Shown here: positions 8,877 through 10,747 of the stretch, one piece after another
How positions within the stretch are numbered: position 1 is the stretch's first letter
Layout: each line of letters begins with the position of its first letter
Source of the DNA: CBDVAK01 sp965371945
GTDB lineage: Bacteria > Pseudomonadota > Gammaproteobacteria > Competibacterales > JAHEDQ01
Direction: 5' to 3'
Length of the DNA stretch: 10,747 nucleotides
NCBI GenBank assembly: GCA_965371945.1
Contig: CBDVAK010000107.1
Coordinates: 1-10,747 of the forward strand
Notes under the pieces: generated by a model
The model's database searches: none
Told to the model about the DNA's origin: nothing
The model's input: only the letters and a program-made list of their open reading frames with translations
Translations under genes and position numbers: made by a program

Positions 8877-8975
8877 GGTGACGAACTGGGCCAATTGGCT
8901 GTCGGCTTCAACGACATGGCGACGCGGTTGCAGGAGAGAGGGGACTTACAAAAGGGGGCGACCTGGTACGCATAA
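8877..8975 (+). pseudogene. HAMP-domain relic of a lost signalling protein
   Basis: Frame 8877-8975 (TAA at 8973-8975) encodes GDELGQLAVGFNDMATRLQ followed by about a dozen unrelated residues. The first part is the second helix of a HAMP linker (xDELGxLAxxFNxMxxxL pattern), usually found in the middle of histidine kinases and chemoreceptors. Upstream in the same frame nothing resembles a kinase and there is no plausible start; downstream the frame closes after 12 codons. It therefore appears to be a fragment left by deletion. It is not a close copy of the aioS HAMP, which reads GDGNEISFLSRCFRDML, so it probably comes from another sensor gene once located here. Confidence 0.6.
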
Positions 8976-9035
8976 CGTCCACCCTACGCAGCGGCTCCGC
9001 TGGTGAAAGGAGTGTAGGGTATGTCGGGCGGTACC
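8965..9035. repeat. Nested intergenic inverted repeat
   Basis: Three nested pairs share a centre region: GGTAC (8965-8969) / GTACC (9031-9035), ACCCTAC (8981-8987) / GTAGGGT (9014-9020), and CAGCGG (8989-8994) / CCGCTG (8997-9002). ACCCTAC/GTAGGGT cores of this kind occur in dispersed palindromic repeats of gammaproteobacterial genomes. It lies between the convergent aioR side and the minus-strand unit and could act as an end-of-transcript structure; there is no T-tract. Confidence 0.55.
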
Positions 9036-9037
9036 GC

Positions 9038-9172
9038 TCAGCGCGGATGTTGCTCATCACGCCCGGGTCTTCGAAGCCAGTCGAGCAAAATCGCGATCAG
9101 AAACGGAACCCCCCAGAACACGACGGGTTGGTAGAACAGGTTCGACAATGCCTCTATCTGTTCCCAGATCAC
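9038..9172 (-). CDS. Possible 44-residue membrane protein
   Basis: A short frame starting with GTG at 9172, one base after the stop of the upstream methyltransferase-like gene (TAG, 9174-9176), which suggests coupled translation. The product would begin MIWEQIEALSNLF, continue with one hydrophobic helix (residues ~14-31, YQPVVFWGVPFLIAILLD) and end in a charged tail (WLRRPGRDEQHPR). That arrangement, with basic residues just after the helix, looks like a real single-span protein. A second in-frame GTG at 9184 would overlap the upstream gene. There is no clear Shine-Dalgarno. I do not recognise the family. The stop is immediately next to the nested repeat at 8965-9035. It could also be a chance frame. 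Confidence 0.45.
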   Translation of the reverse strand: MIWEQIEALSNLFYQPVVFWGVPFLIAILLDWLRRPGRDEQHPR

Positions 9173-9173
9173 G

Positions 9174-9866
9174 CTAGCCCGCACCCGAAACAGTGGCGCC
9201 GGGACCGCGGCGTCCGGGCCGGAATCTGGGCACGAAGGCGCCGACCCGCATCCGGTAGCGCCGATAGTCATCCCCGAATATGCGCAGCAAGCGCTTTTCC
9301 TCGTACCAGGCACCCACCAGCATGTAGCTGAGATACATACCGAGAAACACAACATTGTTACGCGACGGTCCGCTGGTCAATAGAAACAGCAGCCCTCCCG
9401 ACAACATCGGATGACGGACCCAGCCATATAGCCCGCCGGTGACCAGGCGGTGAGTGCCGAACACCCGCAATTCTTTTGTGCCGCGACCGGCGCGCCTTGC
9501 TGCCAGCCAATGCCAGGCCTGGCGCAAGCCCCAGAATTCCAGATAGTCGCTTTGCGCGAAGGCGACATAGACCAGCGCGATCGAAGACAGATGGATCAGC
9601 AGCAGAATCCGCCAGAGCCATTCAGGATACTCGACCACCCAGAAATCGGAGCGAGGGTTCATGCCCCAATGCAGGTTCCCGACGACATGATAAAGAAACG
9701 CATAGCTGGCGATGCAGTAGACCAGCCTCCAAAAATGTTCCACGAAGGATCGCCCAAGCCGGCGTTGCAGCCACTGCTTGCAGCCTTGCTGAGCGCCCAC
9801 GGAGTGCAAAAAACCGAACAACAGAAAAGCGGTCAGAGATGGCCAGTAGTCTGCAAACAACGTCAT
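9174..9866 (-). CDS. NnrU/MddA-like integral membrane methyltransferase-family protein
   Basis: A polytopic inner-membrane protein of 230 residues with about five helices and the C-terminal features of the isoprenylcysteine carboxyl methyltransferase fold: GLYGWVRHPMLSGGLL (RHP at 151-153), then YEEKRLL (188-194), FGDDYRRYRMRVGAFVP (196-212). The segment SDYLEFWGLRQAW before it resembles MddA, the methanethiol S-methyltransferase family, and the N-terminal LLFGFLHSVGAQ fits NnrU/MddA proteins. By family it would use S-adenosylmethionine; the substrate is unknown. I placed the start at ATG 9866, where the protein turns hydrophobic; the frame extends to a TTG at 9923 with a non-membrane extension. 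No good ribosome binding site marks either. The C-terminus after residue 212 is a poorly conserved-looking GR-rich tail. Divergent from the TPR gene; followed by a possible small membrane protein. Confidence 0.8.
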   Translation of the reverse strand: MTLFADYWPSLTAFLLFGFLHSVGAQQGCKQWLQRRLGRSFVEHFWRLVYCIASYAFLYHVVGNLHWGMNPRSDFWVVEYPEWLWRILLLIHLSSIALVYVAFAQSDYLEFWGLRQAWHWLAARRAGRGTKELRVFGTHRLVTGGLYGWVRHPMLSGGLLFLLTSGPSRNNVVFLGMYLSYMLVGAWYEEKRLLRIFGDDYRRYRMRVGAFVPRFRPGRRGPGATVSGAG

Positions 9867-9950
9867 GAGGGGCAATCGGCTCCGGTCACGGACGCTGCCG
9901 GCTGCAAGAGTCCAAGTCCGCAAATCCTGCGTACACCAAGGGAGTCCTGA

Positions 9951-9978
9951 TTGACACAGGCAAGGGAGTATCTATGCT
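9951..9978 (+). promoter_or_regulatory. Sigma-70 promoter for the TPR gene, with flanking inverted repeat
   Basis: Perfect -35 TTGACA (9951-9956), 16-base spacer, -10 TATGCT (9973-9978, 4 of 6). RNA would start near 9985, giving a leader of about 125 bases. ACACAGG (9954-9960) overlaps the -35 and has an inverted copy CCTGTGT at 9995-10001 just after the predicted start, an arrangement that could hold a repressor. Confidence 0.6.
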
Positions 9979-10006
9979 CGTTCATACGTATATACCTGTG
10001 TAGCAT

Positions 10007-10041
10007 CGTTGCGGATTCATGGCGAATACGAATCCACAACG
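10007..10041 (+). other. Leader stem-loop upstream of the TPR gene
   Basis: CGTTG (10007-10011), C, GGATTC (10013-10018) pair with GAATCC (10030-10035), A, CAACG (10037-10041): 11 pairs with one C-A mismatch and an 11-base loop. It lies in the untranslated leader, 70 bases before the start codon, so it would affect RNA stability or control rather than directly hide the ribosome binding site. No known riboswitch was recognised. Confidence 0.5.
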
Positions 10042-10110
10042 AACGATGTGGTTCATTCTGCCCGATGTGAATCCCGAACACCGGGCCATACAGCGACAGG
10101 AGACACACAG

Positions 10111-10572
10111 ATGACCAAGCGAATCCTGCTCTTCCTACTGATGGCATCGCTGAGTTTCACCGGTTTGGTGTTGGCGGCCGGTTCATCCAGCAGTTCTACG
10201 CGCTCCACCGCGGCACCATCAAACTATGACCGCGGTGTCGAGATGGTCAAATTGGGGGACTATCAAGGTGGGCTGAAACTCATGGAACAGGTGGTCAGGA
10301 CCGATCCGAACAATGCCGATGCCTGGAACTATGTCGGCTTCACGAACCGAAAACTGAAGCAGTTCGAGCCCGCCCTCGCCGCCTACCAAAAAGCGCTCAG
10401 CATCGACCCCGAGCACCGCGGCGCCAACGAGTATCTGGGCGAGCTGTACCTGCAGATGGGTGAGCCGGACAAGGCGAAGGAGAGACTCGAGCAACTGGAC
10501 AAGGCATGTCTGTTCGGCTGCGAGGAATACGACGACCTCAAGAAAGCAATAGAAAACCACCAGTCCGGATAG
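10111..10572 (+). CDS. Exported tetratricopeptide-repeat protein
   Basis: A 153-residue protein with a signal peptide (residues 1-22: TKR, then ILLFLLMASLSFTGLVLA, cleavage near AAG), a short Ser/Thr-rich linker (24-38), and TPR units at about 39-72, 73-106 and 107-140. TPR hallmarks are visible (GDYQGGLKLMEQVVRTDPNN; ALAAYQKALSIDPEHRGA; YLGELYLQMGEPDKAKERL). It ends with CLFGCEEYDDLK, where C133 and C137 are the only cysteines and could form a disulfide in the periplasm; this tail recurs in small proteobacterial TPR proteins of unknown role. The start at 10111 is chosen over an upstream in-frame ATG (10009) because AGGAGA (10098-10103) lies seven bases before it and the signal peptide begins there. 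It probably acts as a periplasmic scaffold; partners are unknown. Confidence 0.88.
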   Translation: MTKRILLFLLMASLSFTGLVLAAGSSSSSTRSTAAPSNYDRGVEMVKLGDYQGGLKLMEQVVRTDPNNADAWNYVGFTNRKLKQFEPALAAYQKALSIDPEHRGANEYLGELYLQMGEPDKAKERLEQLDKACLFGCEEYDDLKKAIENHQSG

Positions 10573-10580
10573 CGTTCGTC

Positions 10581-10613
10581 CTCCGCAGCGGAGACCGGGG
10601 GCCCCGGATCCGG
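10581..10613. terminator. GC-rich hairpins after the TPR gene
   Basis: CTCCG (10581-10585) / CGGAG (10589-10593) with a CAG loop, followed by CCGGGG (10595-10600) / CCCCGG (10602-10607), which overlaps the palindrome CCGGATCCGG (10604-10613). These begin nine bases after the stop. There is no T-tract, so a rho-independent terminator is not proven. Confidence 0.35.
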
Positions 10614-10718
10614 TCGGTAAAGCAGGCGGTAGAAGGCGAAGGGTACCCCTCGCGTGAGCAAATTTTCCCCGGCAGCCAGGGTCTGCCGCTGACTCAGTGT
10701 TTTTCTGGAGACGCAGCC

Positions 10719-10747
10719 ATGAGATTTTCGCCGTCGGTCACGCCCCT
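10719..10747 (+). CDS. Start of an unidentified gene (3' partial)
   Basis: ATG at 10719 preceded by GGAG (10707-10710) with eight bases between; the frame reads MRFSPSVTP and is cut by the window edge. Too short to identify. The intergenic stretch before it holds a small hairpin, CGGCAG (10670-10675) / CTGCCG (10683-10688). Confidence 0.5.

Noticed and set aside
9867..9923. 19-residue extension of the membrane methyltransferase from TTG 9923
   Set aside because: Rare start codon, AGGA too close, and an extension without membrane character. ATG 9866 was preferred, though not proven.
10009..10110. N-terminal extension of the TPR gene from ATG 10009
   Set aside because: It would bury the signal peptide 34 residues inside, has no ribosome binding site, and runs through the leader stem-loop; AGGAGA before ATG 10111 fits much better.

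Overview
The window is GC-rich, densely coded DNA from a proteobacterium (beta- or gammaproteobacterial in style; the sequence does not fix a species). Its centre is a compact arsenite-oxidation locus: the periplasmic arsenite oxidase genes aioB-aioA on the minus strand, and, divergent from them, the sensory operon aioX-aioS-aioR on the plus strand.

Layout. 1-1691 (+): two ABC-2 type efflux permeases, the first cut by the window edge, translationally coupled by an ATGA overlap. 1692-1805: two hairpins, one a likely bidirectional terminator between convergent units. 1806-4811 (-): aioA and aioB, 9 bases apart, Rieske subunit first with a Tat signal. 4812-5038: the divergent control region, with a sigma-54 type -24/-12 promoter facing aioBA and, about 120 bases upstream of its predicted start, a perfect 24-bp palindrome plus a matching half-site. 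5039-8810 (+): aioX (periplasmic binding protein), aioS (membrane histidine kinase), aioR (sigma-54 activator). 8811-9037: a short HAMP-domain relic and a nested inverted repeat. 9038-9866 (-): an NnrU/MddA-like membrane methyltransferase and a possible 44-residue membrane protein. 9867-10110: a sigma-70 type promoter and a leader stem-loop. 10111-10572 (+): an exported TPR protein. 10719-10747: start of a further gene, cut by the window edge.

How it works, by family knowledge: AioX binds arsenite in the periplasm and signals to AioS, which phosphorylates AioR; AioR then drives RNA polymerase-sigma-54 at the aioBA promoter, and AioAB oxidises arsenite to arsenate and passes electrons to a periplasmic carrier that is not encoded in this window.

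The most unusual observation is the aioS-aioR junction. A ~161-bp, non-coding, near-palindromic element flanked by TA (or GACTA) sits exactly between the two genes. Removing it in silico rebuilds a tight aioS/aioR overlap with a well-placed ribosome binding site and a GTG start, and changes only residue 2 of AioR (Lys to Arg). It looks like a MITE-type insertion that brought its own stop and start context, and it now places the aioR start inside a long RNA hairpin that a ribosome finishing aioS could open.
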